Source of the DNA: Cypionkella sp. | GTDB lineage: Bacteria; Pseudomonadota; Alphaproteobacteria; Rhodobacterales; Rhodobacteraceae | Assembly (NCBI GenBank): GCA_025458525.1 | Contig: JALOSF010000020.1 | Coordinates: 1-37,819, forward strand | Reading direction: 5' to 3' | DNA: 37,819 nucleotides | Shown: positions 8,802 to 17,419 of the stretch, piece after piece | How positions within the stretch are numbered: the first letter of the stretch is position 1 | How the letters are laid out: each line of letters starts with the position of its first letter | Made by a program: the position numbers and the translations under genes | Notes under the pieces: generated by a model | Databases searched by the model: none | Told to the model about the DNA's origin: nothing | What the model saw: the letters and a program-made list of their open reading frames with translations, nothing else

Positions 8802-9722
8802 TTAGCGGCCGCGAATGCGCGGATCAAGCGCATCGCGCAACCCGTCGCCAATGTAGTTCACCGACAGCACGGTCAGCGAAATCGCGACGCCGGGCCAGAT
8901 CACCCGTTCGGGGTATTGCTGGATGTAATCGACGCCATCAAAGAGCAGCCGCCCCCAGGTCGGGAAATCGGGCGGAAAGCCCAGGCCGAGGAAGGACAAG
9001 GCACTTTCGGTGATGATGGCGCTGGCGATGCCCAGCGTGGCCGACACCATGATCGGGCTGACCACATTGGGCAGCACATGGCGCAGGATCATCCGTCGGG
9101 GCGGGGTGCCGATCGACCGGGCGGCCAGCACGAATTCCCGCTCCTTCAGCGCCAGCACATCGCCGCGCACGATGCGCGCCGCCTGCATCCAGCTTGTCAC
9201 CCCGATGGCAAAGACGATCAGCAGGAAGGTGCCGCCCTCTGGCCCGAAGGCATTGGCAAGCGGGTCGCGAAACAGCATCACCATCACAAGCAGCAAGGGC
9301 AGCAGCGGCAGCGCAAGGAACAGATCGGTCAGCCGCATCAAGGGCCCGTCGAGCCTGCGGAAATACCCCGCCAGCACGCCGACCAGCGTGCCCAGCAGGA
9401 TGGAGATCGCCATGGCCACCAGCCCCACCGCGATGGAGACCTGCCCCCCCTTCATCATCCGCGCCAGCATGTCGCGGCCCAGCTGATCGGTGCCCAGCGG
9501 AAATTCCCAACTGGGCGGCTTGTTGCGGGTGCGGATCATCTGGGCCGCATCGGGGTTAATATAGGTCGGGTCCACCCGCCAGATCAGCGGCCCGATGGTG
9601 ACAAACAGGATCAGGCCGACGAACACGCTCAGGCCCGCGACTGCGCCCTTGTGGGTCTTGAACTGCGCCCAGACATCGGCCCATTGGCTGCGCGGTTTTT
9701 CGAGGGTGGATGTCTCAGTCAT
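8802..9722 (-). CDS. dppC: Dipeptide/oligopeptide ABC transporter permease (DppC/OppC type)
   Basis: This is the second inner-membrane permease of the peptide importer. The 306-residue protein begins with a short cytosolic segment and a first helix (GLSVFVGLILFVTIGPLIW). It then has the periplasmic FPLGTDQLGRDMLARMMKGG block typical of the OppC/DppC family and five further helices. The EAA cytoplasmic loop that docks on the ATPases reads EFVLAARSIGTPPRRMILRH. The C-terminus is GDGLRDALDPRIRGR. Its start overlaps the dppB stop by 8 bases (ATGACTGA). It is the last gene of the five-gene minus-strand operon. Confidence 0.93.
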   Translation of the reverse strand: MTETSTLEKPRSQWADVWAQFKTHKGAVAGLSVFVGLILFVTIGPLIWRVDPTYINPDAAQMIRTRNKPPSWEFPLGTDQLGRDMLARMMKGGQVSIAVGLVAMAISILLGTLVGVLAGYFRRLDGPLMRLTDLFLALPLLPLLLVMVMLFRDPLANAFGPEGGTFLLIVFAIGVTSWMQAARIVRGDVLALKEREFVLAARSIGTPPRRMILRHVLPNVVSPIMVSATLGIASAIITESALSFLGLGFPPDFPTWGRLLFDGVDYIQQYPERVIWPGVAISLTVLSVNYIGDGLRDALDPRIRGR

Positions 9723-10722
9723 AGCGGATCCTTGGGTCGAGCATGCCGTAAAGCACATCGGCGATCAGGTTGAACAGCACGATCAGCACCGCGAAGATAA
9801 AGGTCAGCGTCTGCACCATCGGCAGGTCAGACCCCTGGATGGCGTTGATCAACAGCGCGCCAAGACCGTTCACCTTGAACACCTGCTCGGTGATGATGGC
9901 GCCGCCGAAAATGGTGGGAATGCCAAGCGCGATCACCGTGACGACCGGGATCAGCGAATTGCGCAAGACGTGTTTGAGCACCACCACCCGTTCCGACATC
10001 CCCTTGGCCCGCGCGGTGCGCACGTAATCCTGCCCGAGGTTGTCAAGCATGGACGACCGCATGTAGCGGCTGATCTGCGCCGCGTTATAGAGCGCCAGCA
10101 CCGCCACCGGCATCGCCATTTGCCGGACCTGCTGCCAGAACGTGTCCCAATCCACCACCTCAAGACTGGTGTCATAGATCGACGGGAACCAGCCAAGATT
10201 GACCGAGAACACAAGGATCAGCACCACGCCGGTAAAGAAGGTGGGCACCGAAAAGCCGATCATCGCAAACAGCGTGCCAATCTGGTCGAACCACGAATAT
10301 TGCCGATAGGCGGAATAGATCCCGATGGGCAGCGCGATCAGCACGCCGATCACATAGGCGGAGCCCACGACGGTAAGTGTCTGGGGCAGGCGTTCCACAA
10401 TGATATCCATCACCGGGCTGCGCGACTGCCAGCTGACGATGCGCTGCATGCCCTCGGAATGGCTGGTGCCAAAGATCGCGTCGAACAGGACAAGCGGTTC
10501 GACCCAGAAGAACTGCTTGAGCCAGAGCAGATAGCGCACAAGGATCGGCTCGTTGGCGCCCATTGCCTCGATGATCCGCAGCCGCACCTCGGGCGGCACG
10601 GTCAGGGGGATCTGGCTCATCGGCGAGCCCGGGGCGAAATCGACCAGAAGGAAGATCACCAGCGAGATGAACAGAAGCGTCGGGATCGCCAGCAGCAACC
10701 GACGCAACGTGAAGGTAAGCAT
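9715..10722 (-). CDS. dppB: Dipeptide/oligopeptide ABC transporter permease (DppB/OppB type)
   Basis: This is the first inner-membrane permease of the importer, 335 residues. It starts at MLTFTLRRLLLAIPTLLFIS, the standard DppB opening helix, so the 58 extra in-frame codons upstream are discarded. They translate the palindromic repeat region at 10753-10843. The family block DFAPGSPM follows helix 1. The EAA loop is YVRTARAKGMSERVVVLKH, and the C-terminus is the typical LYGMLDPRIRYD. The loop after helix 1 (residues about 75-105) is longer than in E. coli DppB, as in many alphaproteobacterial homologs. It is 140 bases downstream of the binding-protein gene. Confidence 0.93.
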   Translation of the reverse strand: MLTFTLRRLLLAIPTLLFISLVIFLLVDFAPGSPMSQIPLTVPPEVRLRIIEAMGANEPILVRYLLWLKQFFWVEPLVLFDAIFGTSHSEGMQRIVSWQSRSPVMDIIVERLPQTLTVVGSAYVIGVLIALPIGIYSAYRQYSWFDQIGTLFAMIGFSVPTFFTGVVLILVFSVNLGWFPSIYDTSLEVVDWDTFWQQVRQMAMPVAVLALYNAAQISRYMRSSMLDNLGQDYVRTARAKGMSERVVVLKHVLRNSLIPVVTVIALGIPTIFGGAIITEQVFKVNGLGALLINAIQGSDLPMVQTLTFIFAVLIVLFNLIADVLYGMLDPRIRYD

Positions 10723-10752
10723 GAGCGACGCCTCGGGTGAACGGATGCGCGG

Positions 10753-10843
10753 GCACGAATTTTCAGGCGAAAATTCGACGGTGATGATCGGCAAGCGGCG
10801 GGCGATGGGCGCGCCGGGGGATTTTCGCGTGAAAACTCGTGCC
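10753..10843. repeat. Paired palindromic element, copy A
   Basis: Two palindromes lie in the gap between the binding-protein stop and dppB. The first, 10756-10777, is a perfect 9-base stem (CGAATTTTC/GAAAATTCG) with loop AGGC. The second, 10822-10835, is TTTTC-gcgt-GAAAA. Outside them, GGGCACGA (from 10751) and TCGTGCCC (to 10844) are complementary, so the whole unit can also fold as one long hairpin. A related unit lies at 37020-37086. Its position recalls intra-operon hairpins that stabilise binding-protein mRNA over permease mRNA. Confidence 0.75.
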
Positions 10844-10862
10844 CGGCGCGCCCTGGATCGGG

Positions 10863-12563
10863 TTACTGGATGCGGAACCAGTCGCTGGCATTCCACAGCT
10901 CGGAATCCCAGGTGTTCAGCACCACGCCGCCAAGGGTGTTGGAATGGGCCGACAGACGGCCACGATCCACCAGCGGCACGATCACATAGCTGTCCTTGGT
11001 CAGCATCTCGTTCAGGCGGATCGCGATTTCGCCACGCTTCGCCATGTCGCGGGTCGTGGCCAGTTCCGCCACCAGCGCGTCATAGGCCGGGTCGCAGAAG
11101 CGGTTGACGTTTTCGCCCTGCCAGCCGTTTTCCGGGCTGGGGGCCTTGTCGCACAGATATTGCGCGAGATAGGGCTCCGGGTCGGTGCCGTCGAAGTTGT
11201 TGGCATACATCTCGACATCGGCATAGAACTTCTGGAACGTGTCGGGCGACCCCGGATCACCGCCAAAGAACACGCCGCCGTCGATGGATTTCAGTTCCAC
11301 CTCGACGCCCAGCTCGTTCCACCAGCCCTTGATCAGCGCCTGAAAGTCCTGCCGCACCGGGTTGACCGAGGTTTGATACAAGAGCTTCAGCGGCTTGCCG
11401 TCCTTTTCGCGGATGCCATTGGCGCCGACGGTTCAGCCGGCCTCGTCCAGCAGCGCCTTGGCGCCCGCCATGTCTTGCGTCAGGCAATCGGTGTTGGGCG
11501 AGGCAAAGATCGCGGGAGCCGGCACCAAGTTGCAGGTCGCACGACCCGCATTGCCATAGCCGACTTCCACCAGCAGGTTGCGGTCGATCGCCATCGACAG
11601 CGCCTTGCGCACGCGGATGTCCGACAGGATCGGGTGCGGATGCTTGGCGGTGGACCGCTCGCCTTCGGGCAGGGCCGGGTCGGGGTTGGTCATGTTCATC
11701 TCGATACGCTCGACCAGGGTGCCGAAGGCCGACACGAACTTGCCCTTGCCGCCCGCTTCCATCTGGGCTTGCAATTCGGGGTTGATCTGGGTGTTCCAGG
11801 CGTAGTCGAATTCGCCGGTTTCCATCACGGCGCGGGCGGCCCCTGCGGCATCGCCCCCGCCCTTGACCGTCATGGTGGCAAAGCGCGGCTTGGCCGGGTC
11901 GCGGTAATTCGGGTTGGCGGCCAGTTCCACGACGTCGTTCACCTTGAAATCCGTCACCATGAACGGGCCGGTGCCGATCGGCTTGAAGTTCTGCTCGGTG
12001 CAGGTGGGGGCGGCGGTGCCAAGGCAATTGGCGAACTGCGCCTTTTGCAGGATGGGCGAGGTCGCGCCGACAAAGGCGGTGAACGGGTTCGGCTTTGGCG
12101 CGGTCCAGGTGATCTTGACGGTCAGATCGTCGATCGCCTCGACCTTTTCGATGCCCTCATAGCGCGCGGCCTGGGCGCAGCCGCCTTCGGGATGGGTGCA
12201 ATATTCATACGAGAACACGGCATCCGCCGCCGTGACCGGCGTGCCATCCGACCACAGCAGGCCCGGGATCAGCTTCCAGGTGATGGTGGTCAGGTCTTCG
12301 GAAATGCCGCCGTTTTCCACCGACGGAATCTCGGTCACAAGGCGCGGGATGACATTGCCATCCTGGTCAAAGCCTGCCAGCGGCTCCAGCACGAGGCTGC
12401 CGACCTCGACATCCTTTGTGCCCGAGGACAGATAGGCGTTCATGATGGAAACGGCTTGTGAATACAGGACCTTGACGTTGCCATCGGCCCCGCGCTCGGC
12501 GAAGGCGGCCGGCGCGAAGGCCAGTGTGGCGGCAGCGCCCAGAAGGGCGGTTCTCAGTTTCAT
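10863..12563 (-). pseudogene. ABC transporter peptide substrate-binding protein, interrupted by in-frame TGA
   Basis: This is the periplasmic SBP_bac_5 (DppA/OppA-type) receptor of the importer. Start at 12563: AAGGAG lies 8 bases upstream, and the ATG overlaps the dppF stop (ATGA). Signal peptide [22 protein letters not shown], then a mature domain with GSLVLEPLAGFD and WKLIPGLLWSDGTPVTAADA. At codon 377 (11433-11435) the frame meets TGA, in the context LLDEAG-stop-TVGANGIREKDGKPL. Family members have Trp after 'LLDEAG', so TGG to TGA is the simple explanation. The same frame then stays open for 189 codons to TAA at 10863, with normal family sequence (LLYQTSVNPVRQDFQALIKG). It may be a real nonsense mutation, a sequencing error, or be partly read through. 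If truncated, the protein would lose its C-terminal third. Confidence 0.85.
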
Positions 12564-13621
12564 CGAGGGACTCCTTGTTGGGTTTGCTCTGTGGCATCGG
12601 ACGCGCCGGTTGATCCGGCGACGCTGGTATTGGCAAAAAGATGGCAGGCGACAAAGCGCCCGGGCTCCACCTCGGCCAATTCGGGTTTCACCTCGCGGCA
12701 CAGGTCAAAGACCTTGGGGCAGCGGGTGCAGAAATTGCAGCCCTTGGGCGGGTTTGCGGGTGAGGGGACATCGCCTTGCAGCACGATCCGCTGGCGCGCG
12801 CGCGCAAGGGTCGGGTCAGGTTCGGGCACGGCCGACAGCAGCGCCTCGGCATAGGGGTGCAGGGGCCGCGCATAAAGCGCATCGCGCGGGCTGAGTTCGG
12901 CAATCCGCCCCAGATACATCACCGCAACACGGTCCGCGATATGGCGCACCATCGACAGGTCATGGCTGATGAACAGATAGGTCAGCCCGAACTGATCCTG
13001 CAAATCCTCCAGCAGATTGACCACCTGCGCCTGAATGGACACATCCAGCGCCGCGATGGGTTCGTCACAGACGATGAACCGCGGGTTGAGCGCCAGCGCC
13101 CGCGCGATCCCGATCCGCTGGCGCTGCCCGCCAGAAAATTCATGCGGGAAACGGTTGGCAAAGCGGCGGTTGAGGCCGACCGCATCCATCAATTCATAAA
13201 CCCGGGCCAGTTTGCGCGACGCGTCCCAATCGGTATGTTCGCGCAACGGCTCGCCGATGATGTCGGCAAGGCTCATGCGTGGGTTCAGGCTGGCTTGCGG
13301 GTCTTGAAACACCATCTGCATCTGCGGCCGCGCGCGGCGCAACGCCTCGCTGTCCAGCGACGCGATGTCGGTGCCATTGACCACGACGGTGCCGCCCGTG
13401 ATCTCATAAAGCCGCAACAAGGCCCGCCCCACGGTCGATTTGCCGCAGCCGGATTCGCCGACAAGCCCCAGGGTCTCGCCCGGCAGGATGTCGAAACTGA
13501 CGCCATCAACCGCTTTCACGTCGCCGGTGTGGCGGCGCAGGAGGCCCGAGTAGATCGGGAAATACATCTTGAGATCACGCACCTGCACAAGCGGTCTGAG
13601 CGCGGCCGTGGCGTCAAGCAT
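12560..13621 (-). CDS. dppF: Dipeptide/oligopeptide ABC transporter ATP-binding protein (DppF/OppF type)
   Basis: This is one of the two ATPases powering the peptide importer, 353 residues. Walker [10 protein letters not shown] lies at residues 55-63, the Q-loop region is [14 protein letters not shown], the signature is [16 protein letters not shown], Walker B is [12 protein letters not shown], and the H-loop is [10 protein letters not shown]. The C-terminal oligopeptide/dipeptide domain carries the Cys-rich [15 protein letters not shown] stretch. The N-terminal [19 protein letters not shown] is typical of the F-type subunit. It overlaps dppD upstream by 8 bases and the binding-protein start downstream by 4, so these genes are translationally coupled. 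Confidence 0.95.
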   Translation of the reverse strand: MLDATAALRPLVQVRDLKMYFPIYSGLLRRHTGDVKAVDGVSFDILPGETLGLVGESGCGKSTVGRALLRLYEITGGTVVVNGTDIASLDSEALRRARPQMQMVFQDPQASLNPRMSLADIIGEPLREHTDWDASRKLARVYELMDAVGLNRRFANRFPHEFSGGQRQRIGIARALALNPRFIVCDEPIAALDVSIQAQVVNLLEDLQDQFGLTYLFISHDLSMVRHIADRVAVMYLGRIAELSPRDALYARPLHPYAEALLSAVPEPDPTLARARQRIVLQGDVPSPANPPKGCNFCTRCPKVFDLCREVKPELAEVEPGRFVACHLFANTSVAGSTGASDATEQTQQGVPR

Positions 13622-14624
13622 CGCGGGCCTCCGCTGTCCAGTGGCAGGCGACATCATGGCCGCGCCCGACCGGACGGCCATCCAGCGCCCGGCGTTGCGG
13701 ATTTTCGGCGTGGCAGCGGTCAAACACATGGGCACAGCGGGCGCGGAACGGGCAGGCCGTCGGCTCTCCGGCCAGAATGGGCGGCTGGCCCTGAATCACT
13801 TGCAGCCGGTCCTCGCGCGCGCCGGTCAGCGACGGAATGGTCTTGAGCAGCGCGCGTGTATAGGGGTGCTGGGGGTTGGAAAACAGCTCTCGCACCGGCG
13901 CCTGTTCCACCACCTGCCCCCCATACATCACCATCACCCGGTCCGCGATGCCCGCGATCACGCCAAGGTCATGCGTGATCCAGACGATGGCCATGCCCAG
14001 CTTTTGCCGCAGATCCTTCACCAGTTCGAGGATCTGCGCCTGAATGGTCACGTCAAGCGCGGTGGTCGGCTCATCTGCGATCAGCACATCCGGGTCGCAG
14101 GCCAGGGCGATGGCGATCATCACCCGCTGCCGCATCCCGCCGGAAAACTGGTGCGGATAGGATTTCAGCCGCTTTTTCGCATCGGGAATACCGACCAGAG
14201 ACAGAAGTTCGGCCGCCCGCACCTCGGCCTGCTGCTTGGTCATGCCCATATGGCGGATCAGGGGTTCCATGATCTGGTTGCCCACGGTGAACACCGGGTT
14301 CAGGCTGGTCATCGGGTCCTGGAACACGAAACCGACCTTGGCGCCGCGCACATCGCGCAAGTCATCCGCGCCGATCCGCAACAGGTCGCGCCCGCCCAGC
14401 ATGACCGTTCCGCCGCGCACGTCAGCGGGCGGCGACGGCAGCAGCCCGATCAGCGACATCATGGTGACGGACTTGCCCGAACCGCTTTCGCCGACCACGC
14501 CCAGAAGTTCGCCGGGGTCCAGATGAAAGCTGACCCCGTTCACGGCATGGACTTCCCCCCCGCGCGTGCGGAATACGGTTTTCAGCCCCCGGACATCAAG
14601 GACGGGCGTGGCCCCATCGGCCAT
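13614..14624 (-). CDS. dppD: Dipeptide/oligopeptide ABC transporter ATP-binding protein (DppD/OppD type)
   Basis: This is the partner ATPase of DppF and the first gene of the minus-strand transporter operon, 336 residues. Walker [30 protein letters not shown], signature [16 protein letters not shown], Walker [13 protein letters not shown], and the H-loop [20 protein letters not shown] are all present. The C-terminal domain contains [14 protein letters not shown]. It starts at an ATG with a G-rich tract (TTGGGGGTTAAC) just upstream. The gene is divergent from argE across a 201-base region. Confidence 0.95.
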   Translation of the reverse strand: MADGATPVLDVRGLKTVFRTRGGEVHAVNGVSFHLDPGELLGVVGESGSGKSVTMMSLIGLLPSPPADVRGGTVMLGGRDLLRIGADDLRDVRGAKVGFVFQDPMTSLNPVFTVGNQIMEPLIRHMGMTKQQAEVRAAELLSLVGIPDAKKRLKSYPHQFSGGMRQRVMIAIALACDPDVLIADEPTTALDVTIQAQILELVKDLRQKLGMAIVWITHDLGVIAGIADRVMVMYGGQVVEQAPVRELFSNPQHPYTRALLKTIPSLTGAREDRLQVIQGQPPILAGEPTACPFRARCAHVFDRCHAENPQRRALDGRPVGRGHDVACHWTAEARDA

Positions 14625-14825
14625 ATGTTAACCCCCAAGTGGTTCTTTTTTCTTTATTTTTCCGGTGAATGGCCGTGGCCTTCCCGGTGATTGAAACAAG
14701 TGTCAGCTATTTTCCTGCATCCCGCAAGCGGCTTGTTATGGCTTTCGTTACGTCATCTTCGGCGGGCTTGACCTTGCCTGTTTTCGCGGCGCAGGTTTGC
14801 CATGGAGCGGCAAAAGGATGCGTCG
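14625..14825. promoter_or_regulatory. Divergent intergenic region between dppD and argE
   Basis: This 201-base region must hold the promoters for both the dpp operon and the argE-side genes. It contains a T-rich stretch at 14642-14660 that stands out in GC-rich DNA. Read on the minus strand this is an A-rich leader just before dppD. TTGTTA near 14733 could be a -35 box toward argE, but no convincing -10 follows. No clear operator was found. Confidence 0.35.
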
Positions 14826-15986
14826 ATGGCTGACAGACTTTCCCCAAGGCAGATATTGGACAGGCTGGTGGCCTTTCCCACCGTCAGCCGCGACAGCAAC
14901 CTGCCGCTGATCGATTGGGTCGAGGCCTATCTGCAAAGTCACGGCATCCGCGCGCATCGGCACTGGAACGAGGATCGCAGCAAGGCCGCGCTGATGGCGC
15001 ATGTCGGGCCGCAGGTGACAGGGGCTGTGGTTCTGTCGGGCCATACCGATGTGGTGCCGGTCGATGGGCAGCACTGGACCTCTGATCCCTTTGCCGTGAC
15101 CGAGCGGCAGGGCAGGCTTTACGGGCGCGGCACCTGTGACATGAAAGGGTTTGACGCGCTGGCGCTTTGGGCGCTGGTGGAGGGTCATCACCGCAGCTTG
15201 CGCCGCCCGTTGCAGATTGCGCTGTCCTATGACGAGGAAACCGGCTGCATGGGCGCGCCTCCGCTGATCCAGACGATGCAACAGGTGATGCCAAAGGGCG
15301 CTTTGGCCATCATCGGCGAGCCGAGCCGGATGAAGGCGGTCAACGGGCACAAGGGCGGTGCGGGCTACCGGGTGCATGTGCGCGGGTTCGAGGTCCATTC
15401 CTCGCTGTTGCCGCAGGGCGTGTCTGCCATCATGGAGGCGGCGCGGTTGATCATGTGGGCCAATGCGCGCAATGCGGAAAACCGGGCAAAGCCGGTCGGG
15501 CCCCTGGCGCAGCTGTTCGATCCCCCTTTTACCACCGTCCATGTCGGCATGATCAACGGCGGCACCGCCCATAACATCACCGCCGCCGACTGCCGCCATG
15601 TGATGGAATTCCGCGTGATCCCCGGTGAATCGCCGCAAGACTGGTGCCGCGCCTTCGAGGCCGAGGTCGATGTCTTGCGCGCCGCGATCAAATCCGTGCG
15701 CCCCGAGGCGGATATCTTTCTAGAGCGGTTCTTCGACGTGCCGCCCCTTGTGCCCGAGGCGGGGGGGGGGGCCGAGGCGATGGTGCGGCGGCTAACCGGG
15801 GACAATGCCACCCATGTCGTCAGCTATGGCACCGAGGCCGGGCATTTTCAGGCCGCAGGCTATTCGGCGGTGATCTGCGGGCCGGGCGATATCGCACAGG
15901 CCCATCAGGCCGACGAATATCTGGAGCTTTCGGAATTTGCCGCCGGTCAGCATTTCATGGAGCGGCTTCTGGCCGATCTGGCATGA
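14826..15986 (+). CDS. argE: Acetylornithine deacetylase-like M20 peptidase (ArgE type)
   Basis: This is a zinc-dependent M20A hydrolase of 386 residues that removes acyl groups from N-acyl amino acids, classically N2-acetylornithine. Metal motifs: SGHTDVVPVD (His), RGTCDMKGF (bridging Asp), and the catalytic Glu in SYDEETGCMG. The C-terminal SYGTEAGHFQAAGYSAV and GPGDIAQAHQADEYLE blocks are ArgE-like. The lid dimerisation domain lies between. AAGGA precedes the ATG at 14826; an ATG eight codons upstream lacks a site. A run of 11 G at 15761-15771 lies inside the gene with the frame intact. The stop overlaps the next start (ATGA). Catabolic deacylation is as likely as arginine synthesis, given the neighbouring transporter and oxidase. 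Confidence 0.85.
   Translation: MADRLSPRQILDRLVAFPTVSRDSNLPLIDWVEAYLQSHGIRAHRHWNEDRSKAALMAHVGPQVTGAVVLSGHTDVVPVDGQHWTSDPFAVTERQGRLYGRGTCDMKGFDALALWALVEGHHRSLRRPLQIALSYDEETGCMGAPPLIQTMQQVMPKGALAIIGEPSRMKAVNGHKGGAGYRVHVRGFEVHSSLLPQGVSAIMEAARLIMWANARNAENRAKPVGPLAQLFDPPFTTVHVGMINGGTAHNITAADCRHVMEFRVIPGESPQDWCRAFEAEVDVLRAAIKSVRPEADIFLERFFDVPPLVPEAGGGAEAMVRRLTGDNATHVVSYGTEAGHFQAAGYSAVICGPGDIAQAHQADEYLELSEFAAGQHFMERLLADLA
15761..15771 (+). repeat. Homopolymer run of 11 G inside argE
   Basis: Eleven consecutive G encode Ala-Gly-Gly-Gly-Ala in a loop near residue 314. The frame is intact on both sides. The tract is slippage-prone: a one-base change would truncate ArgE and uncouple the overlapping oxidoreductase gene. 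Confidence 0.9.
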
Positions 15987-17320
15987 GCTTTCCGATCTCT
16001 CTCGAAAGCCCGCTGCGCTTTCCGGGGCGGCTGCCCGCGGCGGCCGATGTGGTGGTGCTGGGCGGCGGGATCATCGGGGTGATGACCGCGCTTTACCTCG
16101 CCCGGGCCGGGCAAAAGGTGGTGTTGTGCGAAAAGGGCCGCATCGCGGGCGAGCAAAGCAGCCGCAACTGGGGTTGGATCCGACAACAGGGCCGCGACAA
16201 GGATGAATTGCCGATCGTCGTCGAATCCCTGCGCCTCTGGCAGGGCTTTGCGCAGGTGTTTGGCGATGCGCTGGGCTTTCGCCAGACCGGGGTGATGTAT
16301 CTGGCCAACAGCGATGCCGCGCTGGAGGCGTATGAGGCATTTCTGCCCCATGCGCAGGCGCATGGCGTGGACACGCGCATGCTGGCCCGCTGCGAGATCG
16401 AGGCGCGGCTGGGCACCTCGGCCCGCTGGAAGGGCGCGATGTTCACCCCCTCCGATGCGCGGGCCGAACCCTGGACCGCCGTGCCCTTGCTGGCCGGTCT
16501 GGCGGCGGAGGCGGGCGCGGTGCTGGTGGAACATTGCGCCGTGCGCGCGCTTGACGTGCAGGCCGGTGCGGTGGTGGGGGTCATCACCGAACAGGGCCGG
16601 GTGCGCGCGAACCGGGTGCTGGTGGCGGGTGGCGCATGGTCGCGCCTGTTTCTGGCGGCCCATGGCATCGCCCTTCCGCAGCTTTCGGTGCTGGCGTCGG
16701 TCGCGCAGACCGACCCCATGCCCGAGGTGTTTGCAGGCGGCGCCACCGACAGCCATTTCGCCTTTCGCCGCCGGGTCGATGGCGGCTATACGCTCGCGCC
16801 CGGGGCCGAGCATGACTTTTTCACAGGCCCGGATGCGTTTCGCAGCTTTGGCGCCTATCTGCCTGTGCTGAAACAGGATTTCCGCTCGACCCATTTCCGG
16901 GCGATGGCCCCCAGGGGCTATCCCGACGCTTGGGGCACGCCCCGGCGCTGGGGCGACGGGCCCAGCCCGTTCGAGGCGATGCGCATCCTGAACCCCGCGC
17001 CGAACATGGCAAGCCTTGGCCGGGTGCAAGACCGCTTTGCCGCGGCCTTTCCCACGCTGGGGCGGCCGCGGATCAGATTGGCATGGGCGGGGATGATCGA
17101 CACCATGCCCGATGTGGTGCCGGTGGTGGATCATGCGCCGATCGCGGGTCTGACCATCGCCACGGGGATGAGCGGGCATGGCTTTGGCATCGGCCCGGGT
17201 ATGGGCCGGGTGCTGGCCGATCTGATGATGGGGCGCGCCACCGGCCATGATCTGACCCGGTTCCGCCTGTCCCGCTTTGCCGACGGGACGGCCCGCAAGG
17301 TGGGGCCGGCGCTGGCCTGA
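15983..17320 (+). CDS. FAD-dependent amine/D-amino-acid oxidoreductase (DAO family)
   Basis: This is a flavoprotein of 445 residues. The FAD motif VVVLGGGIIGVMTALYLARA lies at residues about 25-44, followed by VVLCEKGRIAGEQSSRNWGW, typical of the DAO (glycine oxidase/D-amino-acid dehydrogenase) family. The C-terminal GMSGHGFGIGPGMGRVLADL is the second FAD contact. It probably oxidises an amine or D-amino acid to an imine/keto acid. The exact substrate is not visible, and the electron acceptor could be oxygen or the quinone pool. Its ATG overlaps the argE stop by 4 bases, which fixes the start and suggests tight coupling. A longer upstream open frame inside argE is only out-of-frame overlap. 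Confidence 0.88.
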   Translation: MSFPISLESPLRFPGRLPAAADVVVLGGGIIGVMTALYLARAGQKVVLCEKGRIAGEQSSRNWGWIRQQGRDKDELPIVVESLRLWQGFAQVFGDALGFRQTGVMYLANSDAALEAYEAFLPHAQAHGVDTRMLARCEIEARLGTSARWKGAMFTPSDARAEPWTAVPLLAGLAAEAGAVLVEHCAVRALDVQAGAVVGVITEQGRVRANRVLVAGGAWSRLFLAAHGIALPQLSVLASVAQTDPMPEVFAGGATDSHFAFRRRVDGGYTLAPGAEHDFFTGPDAFRSFGAYLPVLKQDFRSTHFRAMAPRGYPDAWGTPRRWGDGPSPFEAMRILNPAPNMASLGRVQDRFAAAFPTLGRPRIRLAWAGMIDTMPDVVPVVDHAPIAGLTIATGMSGHGFGIGPGMGRVLADLMMGRATGHDLTRFRLSRFADGTARKVGPALA

Positions 17321-17419
17321 GACGCGGTTTGATCAAGAGGTCAGGTTTTGCACCGGCCCCCCTTGAAGCGCGCCGCGATCCGGCCCACCATCCGGCGCAG
17401 CGCTGCACAGGAGGCCGCC

